Notes under the pieces: model-generated | Seen by the model: the letters and a program-made list of their open reading frames with translations, nothing else | Databases searched by the model: none | Told to the model about the DNA's origin: nothing | Position numbers and translations under genes: made by a program | Origin: Propionibacteriaceae bacterium | GTDB taxonomy: Bacteria; Actinomycetota; Actinomycetes; Propionibacteriales; Propionibacteriaceae | DNA: 64,000 bases | Direction: 5' to 3' | Assembly (NCBI GenBank): GCA_031271975.1 | Contig: JAISUR010000016.1 | Span: 124,001 to 188,000, forward strand | Part shown: in pieces, positions 10,384 through 20,652 of the stretch | Numbering within the stretch: position 1 is the stretch's first letter | Layout of the letters: every line of letters begins with the position of its first letter

Positions 10384-13300
10384 ATGACTAGGGATATCGC
10401 AATGAACGCCAAGAAGACCCTCGCCGCCGCGGTGGCGCTCGCAATCGGATTCCTCGGCCTGGGCACGGTGCCCGCCGTGGCCGCCGTCCCGGAAAACCTG
10501 GACCCGTCCAACCAGCTCCTGGCGCTGTCGTTCGACGGCGACCTGGCCGACAGCTCCGGCAACGGCCGGGACGCCACCGTCGGCGCGGGCACCGCCAACT
10601 ATGTGACGGGAATCACCGGGCAGGCCATGAGCTTCAACGGCTCCACCTACCTGACGACCGGAACCGACACCGCGCTGCAGCCGCAGGACTTGACGCTGTC
10701 GTTCTGGTTGAACCCGGCCTCGACGCTGTCTGGCGAGCACATCATCGCCTGGTACAAGAACGCGTACAACGCCCCCGGCTGGTACTTGAGTTCCAACTCT
10801 GACGCGAACACGCTGGTCTTGTCGGTGGGAACCGGCAGCCCCCAGCCGTTGGAGTTCTACGTCAAAGTGCCGCGGGCCGAGTTTTTCCCGGCCGGGCAGT
10901 GGACCCATGTGGTGGTCACCTTCGACCACGACACCAAGACGGCCAAGTTCTACCGCAACGGCGTGTTGGTGACCAATACCTCCGTGTCGAACACGTCGTC
11001 GCCGGGCGCGATAGCTGCCTCGGGAGTCTCAGAATTGGGTGCCAACGGGCCGACGCACGGCCACGGTGGCAAGCTGAACGCGAGCCTGGATGAATACCGC
11101 CTGTGGAGCGCCATCGCGTCCACAGCCGACGTGGTCGGCCTGTATCAGGAGGGCGTGCCCGGCTTCGACACCACCACCGTGGCGCAGTCCGATCTGGACG
11201 CGTTGTCAGTGCCGGAAACGGCGATCATGGATATCGGTTTGGTCGAGCTCGGCGCGCTGGGTTCGGAGATCACCTGGTCTTCGAGCAACACCGCGGTTAT
11301 CGCCGATGACGGCACCGTGACCCGTCCCACGGGCAGCGCGGTGACGGTGACGTTGACAGCATCTGCCTCTTATGGCAACGGCCCGGCGGTGACGAAGACC
11401 TTCACGGTGACGGTCTCGGCCGAGTCTTCCAGCGGCAGCGAGTATTCCGCCCTGTATCTGAGCCAGTCCGGCATGGAGAACGTCGAGTTGGTCGACGCGT
11501 ACATGACCAACGCCGGGCAGTTGGAGATCGAGTATCTGCTCAGCTTCGACACGGACCGGCTGCTGGTCGAGTTCCGCGCCCAAGCCGGGCTTTCCACCGG
11601 CGACGTCCAGAACTACGGCGGATGGGAGCGCGGCCCGTCCGCGTCGCGCAACCCGAACGGCGAAACCAACCCGACCCGCTTCACCGGGCACTTCGTGGGC
11701 CACTATCTTTCCGCGGTGTCGGAGGCGTACCAGTCCACCATCGCCACCGACGCGCAGAAGATCCAGTTGGCCGCCAAGCTGACGGCTATGGTCAACGGCA
11801 TCCGCGAAGCGCAGGAAGCCTACGCGCTGACCGACACGGCGAATGCCGGCTTCCTGCCCGCCTTCGCGGTCTCGGCGCTGCCCGGCGGCTCCGGCGGCCT
11901 GCTCGTCCCGTTCTACAACCTGCACAAGGTGGAGCAGGGCTTGATCGACGCGGCCAAGTATGGACCGGATCAGACCACGCGTGACAAGGCTCTCGCGGCC
12001 GCGTCCGACTTCGCGCAGTTCGTCGTGAACTGGAAAGCGGCGCATTCGTCGACGAACATGCTGTCCACCGAATACGGCGGCATGAACGAGGCGCTGTACA
12101 ACCTGTTCGAACTGACCGGGAACCCGGTCCACGCGCAGGCCGCGCACCTGTTCGACGAGACCAGTTTGTTCACCTCGCTGGCCAACGGCAACGACGTGTT
12201 GAACGGCTTGCACGCGAACACGACCATTCCGAAGCTGACCGGCGCGGTCAAGCGCTACCAGGTCTACACCGACAACCCGGACTACTACGCCACCTTGTCC
12301 TCGACCGAGAAGGCCGAGCTGGAAACCCTGTACAAGCGGGCGGCGGAGAACTTCTGGCAGATCGTCGTCGACGACCACACCTACGCCAACGGCGACAACT
12401 CGCAGTCGGAACACTTCCACGCCCCGGACGGGCTGTACGTGGACGCCACGTCCAACGGGGACGGCGACGGTGGCTACACCAACAACTCCACCGACGAAAC
12501 CTGCAACGCCAACAACATGCTGAAGCTGACCCGGCTGCTGCTGCAGGTGACGAAGCAGGCCAAGTACTCCGAGTATTACGAGCACACCTTCATCAACACC
12601 ATCTTGGCCTCGCAGAACCCGGAATCCGGCATGACGACGTACTTCCAGCCGATGAAGGCCGGATACTCGAAGGTGTTCGGCACCGAGTACGGCGAGTTCT
12701 GGTGCTGCCAGGGCACGGGCATTGAGAACTTCGCGAAGCTGAACGACTCGCTGTATTTCACCGACGACGACGACATCTACGTCAACATGTTCCGCTCGTC
12801 CGAGTTCACCGACACCCGGCATTCGCTGAAGCTCACGCAGACCGCGAACGTCCCGAAGGAAACCACCGTCACCTACGAGATCGAAGAGCTGTCCGGTCAG
12901 ACCATCCCGGCGGGCACGTCGCTGAAGCTGCGCAAACCGCAGTGGGTGGCGTCCGAGCCAGTCATCAAGGTCAACGGCGCGGTGCAATCGCTGACGGCCA
13001 GCGGTGACTGGTACACCGTGCCGGTCGCCGACGGAGACACCATCACCTACGAGTTGGAGCCCAAGCTGCAAGCCATCCCGGCGCCGGACAACGCCAACTG
13101 GGTCGCTTTCCAGTACGGCCCGCAGGTGTTGGCCGCCCAGCTTTCGCAGACCAACGTGGGCGCCTACGCCTACGGCGGCGTGCTGGTGCGCGTGGCCACC
13201 TTCGACCAGGATTCGCACAACAAGTCACTGGTGCTGGTCCAGGACGAGGCCACCGGCGCCGCGATAGATCCGGCGGATTGGCTGGCCGACCTGGACAACA

Positions 13301-16300
13301 ACCTTGAGCGCGTCGACACTTCCGCCGACGACGAGGTCATCTTCGAGTTGCACAATGTCGACGACGCCGCACAATCCCTGCAACTGGTGCCCTATTACTC
13401 GCTGTACGAATACCGCTACGCGATGTACCTCACGTTGGTGGAACTGGATTCGCCCGAGGCGCAGGAGATCATCCTGCAGGCCAAACGCGAAGCCCGCGAC
13501 GCGGACCGCACCGTCGACTCGCTGACCAGCTTCGACAACAACAACTCCGAGTTCGCCAAGAATGTGCAGTCGTCTTCCACCTCCGACGTTGGCACCTATT
13601 CGGGCGCGAGCTTCCGGCACGACACAGATGCTGTGAACGGCTGGTTCTCGTACGACCTGGCCATCGACCAGGCCGCCGAGCACAACTACCTGGGCGTGCG
13701 CTACACCGGCGCTGACAACGCCCGTTCGCTGGATATCTACATCGACGGCGTGAAGCTGAAGACCTACACCATCACGAACGCGGGCGGCACGGGCTTCTAC
13801 TGGGATTACACCGAAATCCCGGCGGCGCTGATCGCGGCCGCGGACAACGGCGACGTCACGGTGAAGTTCGCCGCCAACGGCACGTCCACCGTGGGCGGCG
13901 TCTATGGCGTCTCCATCTTGACGTCGACCAGCTACAGCACCGCGTCCGGGCTCACGTCGCTGACGCTGAGCGACGGCACTTGGGACACGCCCTTCGACCC
14001 GGCCACCACCGCCTACACCGTGACCTTGGACGATTCGGCCACTTCCGTGACGCTCAACGCGGCGCTGGTGGCGGCCAACGGCTACGTCCGCGTCGGCGGC
14101 GTCGTGATCGACGAGACGCAGCCCAGGGTGATCGACCTGCCGGGCGATTCGAAGGTCGTCACCGTGGACGCCTACGCCGAGGACCACAGCACGTACACCC
14201 GCTACACGCTGACCATCCTCAAGGGCGACGCTGAGGCTCCCCAAGGCCCGCAGCCGATTGCTTCGTTCGACTTCAACAACACCACCACCGGCCTGGCCGG
14301 GTCGGGCGCCAAGGCCGTCGCGCAGGGCACCCCGGTGTTGGAGGACAGCTACGACTGCTCGAAGGCAGCCAGCATTTCCAGTGGCTTCTGGCTGAACGTG
14401 CTCAAGGACAACGACACGGCGTTGCTGGCGGGGCTCAACGAGGTGACGTTCTCGTATGACGCGAAGCCTTCGACGAGTTCTTCCAACTTGGGCTGGACGC
14501 TCTTCGCGGTGCGCTCCAACGCCACCACGACTTACCCCAACGAGCACTACCTGGGCGTCATGGACAAGACCACCTCCGTGACCGTCGAGCGGCTCAATTC
14601 CGACGGTTCGTCGCGGATCCACGCCGGCTCGGTGAGCGCCGTGACGTATGCCGAGACGGGTTGGAAGCATGTGGACGTCGTGGTGACCGCCACCGACACC
14701 AAGCTCTACATCAACGGCGCCTTGCAGGGCACGTCCACGACGACCGCCGCGCTGCTGACCACGATCCTCGGCTCGTCCGGCGGCTACCTCCAGGTCGGCA
14801 AGGCCAACTGGGAGTCCGGAGAGTACTTCATCGGGCTGCTGGACAACTTCAAGGTCTACGACCAAGCGCTGGGCGCGGCGGACATCGCGGCCTTGGCGCC
14901 GACGAGCTTCAGCCCGACCTGCACCGGCCCGACCGACGCCGAAGCGGTCGCCGCCGCCAAGGAGGCCCTCGCGGTCACCAACGCCGGCGCGGCTTACGGC
15001 AACCTGTATCTGCCCGACGACGTGGACGGCGTCTCGGTGGCTTGGTCCTCGGCTGATCCGACGGTCGTCACTGCCACCGGCGAGGTCACCCGGCAAACGT
15101 CGGATACGGACGTGGTGCTGACGGCCACCCTCACCAAGGGGACGGAGACTGACACCAAGACCATCACGGTCCACGTCAAGGCGAAGATCACGCTCGATCC
15201 GATGGAGGGCTACCTGTTCGCCTACTTCACCGGCAACTCGGTCGCGGGGGAGAACATCTACTTCGCCGCTTCCCAGGGCAACGACGCGCTGCACTGGACC
15301 GAGTTGAACGGCGGCAACTACAAGTTCACTTCCACCCTCGGCGAGATGGGCCTGCGCGACCCGTTCATCATCCGCTCCCCGGAGGGCGATACGTTCTACC
15401 TGATCGCCACCGACCTGTCGATCGGCCGCGACGGCGACTGGACGCGGGCGCAGACGACCGGCTCGCGCTACCTGGAAGTGTGGGAATCGCACGACCTGGT
15501 CAACTGGTCCGCGCAGCGTCACGTGCTGGTCTCCCCGCCGACGGCGGGCAACACGTGGGCGCCGGAAGCCTACTGGGATGAGACCCTGGGCGAGTATGTG
15601 GTCTTCTGGGCGTCGAAGCTCTATCCGGAGACCGACACCGCGCATTCGTCCTCGGGCATCGTCAACTCGATGGTGTTCGCCACCACGCGGGACTTCGTGC
15701 ACTTCTCCGAGATAACCCCTTGGCAGACGGGCCTGAGCCGCATCGACTCGACGGTCATCAAGTCCGACGACGTGTACTACCGCTTCACCAAGGACGAGGG
15801 TGGCGGTGGCACCGGCTGCTCCGACATCATCCAGGAGTCGTCGCCGAACCTGCGCGCGACCCTGTCGGGTTGGACGACCATCGCGTCTTGTATCGGGCGT
15901 GACGCGGGCACGTCGGCGGTCGAAGGCCCGTCGATCTTCAAGTCGAATCCAGGCGATGTGAATGGCGACAAGTTCTACCTGTTCGTGGACGAGTACGGCG
16001 GGCGCGGCTACGTGCCGCTGGCCACCGACGACATCTCGGATCCGGATTGGCAGGTCCCGGCCAGCTACTCGCTGCCGGCCAGCCCACGGCACGGCACCGT
16101 GATGCCGATCACCGCCGATGAGTTGGAGGCGTTGACTGCGACCGCGCCGGTCAATCCCGGCGACGCGGAAACGCCGGTGCTGCACTACACCTTCGACGAA
16201 CTGGCCGCCGGGTCGCTGAATGCCAGCCAGGCAATCGCCGACACCGGTACCCGCGACACCGTCACCAGCGGCACTGTGCGCAACGGCAACGGCCAAGTGG

Positions 16301-19300
16301 TCACCGGAGTTTCCGGGAAGGCTTCCGACAAGGCGATCAGCCTGTCCGGCGGCACGTACACCGCCGACTCGACGGCCACCTATGTGGATCTGCCCAACAA
16401 CATCATCACCTCCGCGGACACCGCTGTGACCGTGGCGACGTGGGTGAAGTGGACGGGCAGCGCCAACGGGAACTGCCAGTGGATTTGGGCCCTCGGCCGC
16501 TCGACCAGCTACAACGCGTTTGTGACGACAAGCTGCAACGGCATGTACGGCGGCGTCACGGATTCGTCCGAGAAGCGTGTCGGCGAGGGCTCGTCGTTGC
16601 CCGCCAACGAGTGGGCGCATGTGGCCTACGTCTTCGACGACGCCGCCAACACCGAGTCGCTGTACCTCAACGGCGAACTGCTGGCCACCACGACCGCCTC
16701 GCAGACCATCAACGGTTTCATCGGCACCGGCTCCATCGGCGGCATGATCGGCAAGTCGTTCTACAACGACCCGTTCTTCGGCGGCCTGGTGGACGACTTC
16801 CGGATCTACCGGGCGGCGCTGACCGCGGAGCAGATCGTGGCGGTTTACGCCGAGAACGCTTGGGAGCCGCTGCTGGCCCAGGTGCCGTTCGCGGATGGCG
16901 ACACCATCCGGATCATCGCCGGGGAGACGCGAGTTCTGGACCTGCCGCAGGTTCCGGGCATCACCTGGACCTCGGACGATCCGATCGTCGACGCCAGCAC
17001 CGGTGAGGTCGTCGCCCCGTCGGGCGGCAGCCAGGTGGTGACGCTGACCGTTTCCAACGGCACCGACTCGGTTGACTATCACCTGACCATCACCACCGCA
17101 TCGGGCTCGGACTCGTACGGCTATTTGATGGCGCACTTCATCGAGGATTCCGCGGGCTACGCCGAGAAGGTCTACCTGGACATCTCCAACGGGGAAGACC
17201 CGACGTCGTGGACGCAGCTCAACAACGGCCAGCCGATTCTGGTCAACTCGCTCAACTCCACCGGCTTGCGCGACCCGTACTTGGTGCGCAACCCGGAGAC
17301 GGGCAAGTACTACATCCTCGGCACTGACCTGCGGGTGTTCGGCTGCGTGCCTTACGAGACGTACAACTGCTCGTCCGGCGCGTGGGGGGCGGCCTCCGAC
17401 CAACTTTCGCTCTACTTGGTGATCTGGGAATCCGACAACTTGGTTGACTGGTCCGAACCGCGGCTGCTGAAAGTCGGGCAGACTGACCAGCGCATGGCTT
17501 GGGCCCCGGAGGCCACTTGGGTGCCGGATCGGCACGAGTTCATCGTGTACTGGTCGGCGACGATCTACTCGCTGAACTACACCAACGTCGTGTACGGCTT
17601 CACGTCTGACTTCACCGACGACACGTTCACCTACGGCGGCACGTTGATCGACAAGGGCCACGACGTGATCGACACCACGGTCTACCAGCTGGAGAAGTCG
17701 GGCACGACGTATACCTACCGTACGTCGAAGGACAACGGGACGAACACGATCTACATGGAGGTGACCACCGACACGCAGTGGTGGCTGCCCGGCACCACGT
17801 GGACGCTGATCGCCGACGGGCTTGGCCAGGCCGACTACGGCTCGGTCGAGGGCCCGCTGATGTTCAAGGATTCGTACGCCGACAAGTGGTATCTGTTCGT
17901 GGACCAGTACGGCGGTTCGGCGCAAGGCTACCGGCCCTACCTCGTCGAGGGCTTGGGCGGCCCGGTGGCTTCCGCGGCGACGGACATCACGTTCACCAAG
18001 CTGGCCGCGCCGATGCCGGGCATGGCCTCGGCCACCAAACACGGCGTGGTCGTAGCCCTGACCGTCGATGAGTACAAGGCGTTGCGGCGGGCCGGCGAAG
18101 CCCAAGCCGTCACCGGCACCGCGGTCACGACCGAGATCGGTTCGGCGCCGACGCTGCCGAGTACCGTCGAGGTGGTTTACGCGACCGACACCTACGGGCC
18201 GATCACCGAGCAGCGCCCGGTGGTTTGGGACGCGGTCAACCCGGCCCAGTACGCGGGCCTCGGCACGTTCACGGTGACGGGCACAGTCTCCGGCGTGCTG
18301 CCTTCGGGCACCGGCTCGGCCACCGCGCCGATGACGGCCACCGCCACCATCACCGTGGTGGCTCCCGTGGTGCACATGACCGACTTGGAGGCGGCGCTGG
18401 TCCAGTTGACCGCGCTGGATCCCGAGGACTACACCTCGGTGTCTTGGCTGAACTTGGTGCGGGCGAAGGCGCGCGCCGAGGCGGTCATCGCGGGTGTTCC
18501 GACCCAGACCCAGGTGGACGACGCCCTCGCCGACGTCCAGGCCGCGGTCAACGCCCTGGTCGCCGACCTGAGCGTGCTGACGGCTGTGGTCGACCATGCC
18601 GAGTCGCTGACTGCCGCCTCGTACACCGCCGAGTCCTGGGCTGCGCTGCAAGCAGTGTTGGCCGACGCCAACGCGGCTCTGACCGACCCGGCGACGACAC
18701 GGCCCGAGTCACTGGACATCGCCCAGCAGTTGGCGGTTGCCTTGGGTGCTTTGGAACCGGCGGGCACAGTGCACACGGTTGTCGACAAGACGGCGTTGCG
18801 CGCCCTGGTGGAAGCCAATGTCGATCTGTCCGGCTACACGGTCGAATCCACGCTGGCCTACTCGGCCGCTTTGGTTGCTGGCCGCGCTGTCCTGGACGAT
18901 GTGACAGCCAGCCAGTTGGATGTGGACGAGGCCATCGCCACGTTGATCGGCGCGGTGCGCAACCTGGAATGGGCGACGCCGTTGGAGGAGTTCGCCAAGA
19001 TCGGGACGCCGAAGATCAAGGGCACGAAGAAGGTCGGCAAGACGCTCACCATTTCGTCGTATGGCAAGTGGGAGCCGATGCCGAACTCGTACTCGTATCA
19101 GTGGTACCGCAACGGCGTGGCCATCGCCGGAGCCGACCAGGCCACCTACGACTTGGTCGCCGCCGACCGCGGCTCGAAGATCACCGTGCAGGTGGTTGGG
19201 AAGCACGCCGGCTTCATCGACACGCTTTCCAAGATGAGTTCGAAGACGTCCAAGATCGGCTACGGCACGCTGACGGCCAAGACCGTCGTGCAGGGCGTCG

Positions 19301-19797
19301 CCGCCGACGGGCAGACGCTGACCGCGGACACCTCCGGCTGGACCGCCGGCACGGCGTTCACCTACCAGTGGTACCGCAACTCGTCCAAGATCGCCGGCGC
19401 GACCTCGGCCACCTACACGCTGACGCCGTCCGAGATCGGCAAGACCGTGAAGGTGAAGGTGACGGGCATCCAAGACGGCTACAAGAAGAAGTCGCAGACC
19501 TCCGCCAAGACGGCCAAGGTGGCCCAGTTCGCGTTCACCGCCACACCGGCTCCCGTGATCGTGGGCACGCCTGCCGTGGGTTCGCCGGTGGCCGCTGACG
19601 TGGGCACGTGGACTCCGACCCCGTCCAGCTACACCTTCCAGTGGTACTTGGACGGCAAGGCGATCAAGAAGGCGACGAAGTCCAGCTACGTCCCGGTGGC
19701 CAAGGATTCGGGCAAGCAACTCACGGTCAAGGTGACGGCGAAACTGGCCGGCTACGCCACGATCACGCTGCTGTCCGACCCGGTGGCCGTCGCCTGA
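10384..19797 (+). CDS. Giant secreted GH127/GH43 arabinofuranosidase
   Basis: A 3,137-aa exported enzyme, probably removing terminal L-arabinofuranose and cooperating with the preceding protein. The ATG at 10384 is preceded by GGAGAGG at 10368-10374 with 9-nt spacing, so it is preferred over the ATG at 10402. A signal peptide ends near residue 34 (AVA/AV). Order: LamG (40-245), Ig, GH127/DUF1680 (about 352-1010), a CBM-like beta domain (1043-1180), cadherin-like domain (1185-1282), LamG, Ig, GH43 (1605-1920; D1659/E1847), LamG, Ig, GH43 (2245-2570; D2297/E2489), Big_4, three FIVAR repeats and the same three-unit C-terminal tail as its neighbour. The GH127 part has the Glu-Thr-Cys (E705, C707) and Trp-Cys-Cys (C774, C775) motifs that form the zinc-thiolate site in beta-L-arabinofuranosidase HypBA1, so it looks active. 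GH146 is a possible alternative family. Exact linkage specificity cannot be read from sequence. Confidence 0.88.
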   Translation: MTRDIAMNAKKTLAAAVALAIGFLGLGTVPAVAAVPENLDPSNQLLALSFDGDLADSSGNGRDATVGAGTANYVTGITGQAMSFNGSTYLTTGTDTALQPQDLTLSFWLNPASTLSGEHIIAWYKNAYNAPGWYLSSNSDANTLVLSVGTGSPQPLEFYVKVPRAEFFPAGQWTHVVVTFDHDTKTAKFYRNGVLVTNTSVSNTSSPGAIAASGVSELGANGPTHGHGGKLNASLDEYRLWSAIASTADVVGLYQEGVPGFDTTTVAQSDLDALSVPETAIMDIGLVELGALGSEITWSSSNTAVIADDGTVTRPTGSAVTVTLTASASYGNGPAVTKTFTVTVSAESSSGSEYSALYLSQSGMENVELVDAYMTNAGQLEIEYLLSFDTDRLLVEFRAQAGLSTGDVQNYGGWERGPSASRNPNGETNPTRFTGHFVGHYLSAVSEAYQSTIATDAQKIQLAAKLTAMVNGIREAQEAYALTDTANAGFLPAFAVSALPGGSGGLLVPFYNLHKVEQGLIDAAKYGPDQTTRDKALAAASDFAQFVVNWKAAHSSTNMLSTEYGGMNEALYNLFELTGNPVHAQAAHLFDETSLFTSLANGNDVLNGLHANTTIPKLTGAVKRYQVYTDNPDYYATLSSTEKAELETLYKRAAENFWQIVVDDHTYANGDNSQSEHFHAPDGLYVDATSNGDGDGGYTNNSTDETCNANNMLKLTRLLLQVTKQAKYSEYYEHTFINTILASQNPESGMTTYFQPMKAGYSKVFGTEYGEFWCCQGTGIENFAKLNDSLYFTDDDDIYVNMFRSSEFTDTRHSLKLTQTANVPKETTVTYEIEELSGQTIPAGTSLKLRKPQWVASEPVIKVNGAVQSLTASGDWYTVPVADGDTITYELEPKLQAIPAPDNANWVAFQYGPQVLAAQLSQTNVGAYAYGGVLVRVATFDQDSHNKSLVLVQDEATGAAIDPADWLADLDNNLERVDTSADDEVIFELHNVDDAAQSLQLVPYYSLYEYRYAMYLTLVELDSPEAQEIILQAKREARDADRTVDSLTSFDNNNSEFAKNVQSSSTSDVGTYSGASFRHDTDAVNGWFSYDLAIDQAAEHNYLGVRYTGADNARSLDIYIDGVKLKTYTITNAGGTGFYWDYTEIPAALIAAADNGDVTVKFAANGTSTVGGVYGVSILTSTSYSTASGLTSLTLSDGTWDTPFDPATTAYTVTLDDSATSVTLNAALVAANGYVRVGGVVIDETQPRVIDLPGDSKVVTVDAYAEDHSTYTRYTLTILKGDAEAPQGPQPIASFDFNNTTTGLAGSGAKAVAQGTPVLEDSYDCSKAASISSGFWLNVLKDNDTALLAGLNEVTFSYDAKPSTSSSNLGWTLFAVRSNATTTYPNEHYLGVMDKTTSVTVERLNSDGSSRIHAGSVSAVTYAETGWKHVDVVVTATDTKLYINGALQGTSTTTAALLTTILGSSGGYLQVGKANWESGEYFIGLLDNFKVYDQALGAADIAALAPTSFSPTCTGPTDAEAVAAAKEALAVTNAGAAYGNLYLPDDVDGVSVAWSSADPTVVTATGEVTRQTSDTDVVLTATLTKGTETDTKTITVHVKAKITLDPMEGYLFAYFTGNSVAGENIYFAASQGNDALHWTELNGGNYKFTSTLGEMGLRDPFIIRSPEGDTFYLIATDLSIGRDGDWTRAQTTGSRYLEVWESHDLVNWSAQRHVLVSPPTAGNTWAPEAYWDETLGEYVVFWASKLYPETDTAHSSSGIVNSMVFATTRDFVHFSEITPWQTGLSRIDSTVIKSDDVYYRFTKDEGGGGTGCSDIIQESSPNLRATLSGWTTIASCIGRDAGTSAVEGPSIFKSNPGDVNGDKFYLFVDEYGGRGYVPLATDDISDPDWQVPASYSLPASPRHGTVMPITADELEALTATAPVNPGDAETPVLHYTFDELAAGSLNASQAIADTGTRDTVTSGTVRNGNGQVVTGVSGKASDKAISLSGGTYTADSTATYVDLPNNIITSADTAVTVATWVKWTGSANGNCQWIWALGRSTSYNAFVTTSCNGMYGGVTDSSEKRVGEGSSLPANEWAHVAYVFDDAANTESLYLNGELLATTTASQTINGFIGTGSIGGMIGKSFYNDPFFGGLVDDFRIYRAALTAEQIVAVYAENAWEPLLAQVPFADGDTIRIIAGETRVLDLPQVPGITWTSDDPIVDASTGEVVAPSGGSQVVTLTVSNGTDSVDYHLTITTASGSDSYGYLMAHFIEDSAGYAEKVYLDISNGEDPTSWTQLNNGQPILVNSLNSTGLRDPYLVRNPETGKYYILGTDLRVFGCVPYETYNCSSGAWGAASDQLSLYLVIWESDNLVDWSEPRLLKVGQTDQRMAWAPEATWVPDRHEFIVYWSATIYSLNYTNVVYGFTSDFTDDTFTYGGTLIDKGHDVIDTTVYQLEKSGTTYTYRTSKDNGTNTIYMEVTTDTQWWLPGTTWTLIADGLGQADYGSVEGPLMFKDSYADKWYLFVDQYGGSAQGYRPYLVEGLGGPVASAATDITFTKLAAPMPGMASATKHGVVVALTVDEYKALRRAGEAQAVTGTAVTTEIGSAPTLPSTVEVVYATDTYGPITEQRPVVWDAVNPAQYAGLGTFTVTGTVSGVLPSGTGSATAPMTATATITVVAPVVHMTDLEAALVQLTALDPEDYTSVSWLNLVRAKARAEAVIAGVPTQTQVDDALADVQAAVNALVADLSVLTAVVDHAESLTAASYTAESWAALQAVLADANAALTDPATTRPESLDIAQQLAVALGALEPAGTVHTVVDKTALRALVEANVDLSGYTVESTLAYSAALVAGRAVLDDVTASQLDVDEAIATLIGAVRNLEWATPLEEFAKIGTPKIKGTKKVGKTLTISSYGKWEPMPNSYSYQWYRNGVAIAGADQATYDLVAADRGSKITVQVVGKHAGFIDTLSKMSSKTSKIGYGTLTAKTVVQGVAADGQTLTADTSGWTAGTAFTYQWYRNSSKIAGATSATYTLTPSEIGKTVKVKVTGIQDGYKKKSQTSAKTAKVAQFAFTATPAPVIVGTPAVGSPVAADVGTWTPTPSSYTFQWYLDGKAIKKATKSSYVPVAKDSGKQLTVKVTAKLAGYATITLLSDPVAVA

Positions 19798-19816
19798 TCC
19801 GGGTTTCCGTCACCGG

Positions 19817-20060
19817 TCATCCCGGACTCGTTCCGGGATCTCGGAGGTAGTGCGTTGTCCGTCGGCTGGGACCGCACTGTGTGCGGAGATGCCGGAACAG
19901 GTCCGGCATGACGGGTGGGGCGTTCCGATGGTTCCGTTCTTGGGTCATCCCGGACTTGTTCCGGGATCTCGGACGCAGTCCGTTGTTCCTCGGCTGGGAC
20001 CGCACATGGGCGGACACGCGGGAACAGGTCCGGCATGACGGGTGGGGTGTTCCGGATGAA
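19817..20060. repeat. Two tandem copies of composite palindromic repeat
   Basis: The gap between the hydrolase and tmk holds two copies of a composite unit spaced 128 bp apart, starting at 19817 and 19945. Each begins with TCATCCCGGAC, carries the inverted repeat CCCGGA/TCCGGG, and ends with a second palindrome of the type CCGGAACAGGTCCGG followed by CATGACGGGTGGGG. The same modules recur in most other large gaps of the window. The hairpins could also end transcription from both sides, because the flanking genes converge, but there is no T-tract. Confidence 0.85.
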
Positions 20061-20065
20061 GCCCG

Positions 20066-20650
20066 CTATCCCAGTGCGGCGCGGACCCGCGCGGCGATCT
20101 CGTCCGCGGGGAGCCGCGCCGGGATGACGACGTAGCCGGGCTTGTCGGCCAGGGCCAGGTAGTGCTCGCGGACGCGTTGGTGGAAGTCGGCGCCTTCGGC
20201 TTCCAGGCGGTCCGGCGTCTCGATTTCGGCCATGGCTTCGGCCGGGTCGAGATCGAGCAAGACCGTCAAGTCGGGGCGCAGGCCGCCGGTTGCCCAGGCG
20301 GCCAGGCTTTCCAACTCGGAGATGTCCAGGATGCGGCCGGCCCCTTGGTAGGCGAGCATCGAGTCGACGTAGCGGTCGCAGATCACCACGGCGCCGCGCG
20401 CGAGCGCCGGGCGGATGACTTGTTCGACGTGAATGGCCTTGTCGGCGACGTACAGCAGGGCTTCGGCGCTGGGCGGCAACTCGCCGGTGGCCGGATCCAG
20501 CAGGATTTCGCGGATGTGGGCTCCGGCGGGCGTGTCGCCCGGTTCGAAGGTGAGCACGACTTCGCGGCCCTGGCCTCGCAGCCAGTCGGCCAACGCGTTC
20601 GCCTGCGTCGACTTTCCGACGCCATCCCCGCCTTCGAAGACGATGAACAT
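20066..20650 (-). CDS. tmk: Thymidylate kinase
   Basis: Phosphorylates dTMP to dTDP for dTTP synthesis in the cytoplasm. The protein is 194 aa, a little shorter than the usual 205-215. It has the P-loop GGDGVGKST at residues 7-15, the DRY motif at 92-94 in the nucleotide-binding core, and a FEPGDTPAG segment like the family's dTMP-binding loop. The ATG at 20650 is chosen because homology starts exactly there (MFIVFEGGDG); the frame stays open upstream only through overlap with topA. It starts 2 nt after the topA stop, so the two genes are probably one transcript. The holB gene that often follows tmk is absent; the gene is followed by repeats. Confidence 0.95.
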   Translation of the reverse strand: MFIVFEGGDGVGKSTQANALADWLRGQGREVVLTFEPGDTPAGAHIREILLDPATGELPPSAEALLYVADKAIHVEQVIRPALARGAVVICDRYVDSMLAYQGAGRILDISELESLAAWATGGLRPDLTVLLDLDPAEAMAEIETPDRLEAEGADFHQRVREHYLALADKPGYVVIPARLPADEIAARVRAALG

Positions 20651-20652
20651 CG

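Noticed and set aside
13225..18651. Very long minus-strand open frame opposite the GH127/GH43 gene, and similar ones at 2607-5102 and 5754-8345
   Set aside because: They mirror the high-GC third-position bias of the sense gene, have Arg/Val/Gly/His-rich low-complexity products and no recognisable domain or start signal.
19798..20135. Several short plus-strand frames between the hydrolase and tmk
   Set aside because: They read through palindromic repeats or the antisense of tmk and give the same repeat-derived peptides seen at other loci.
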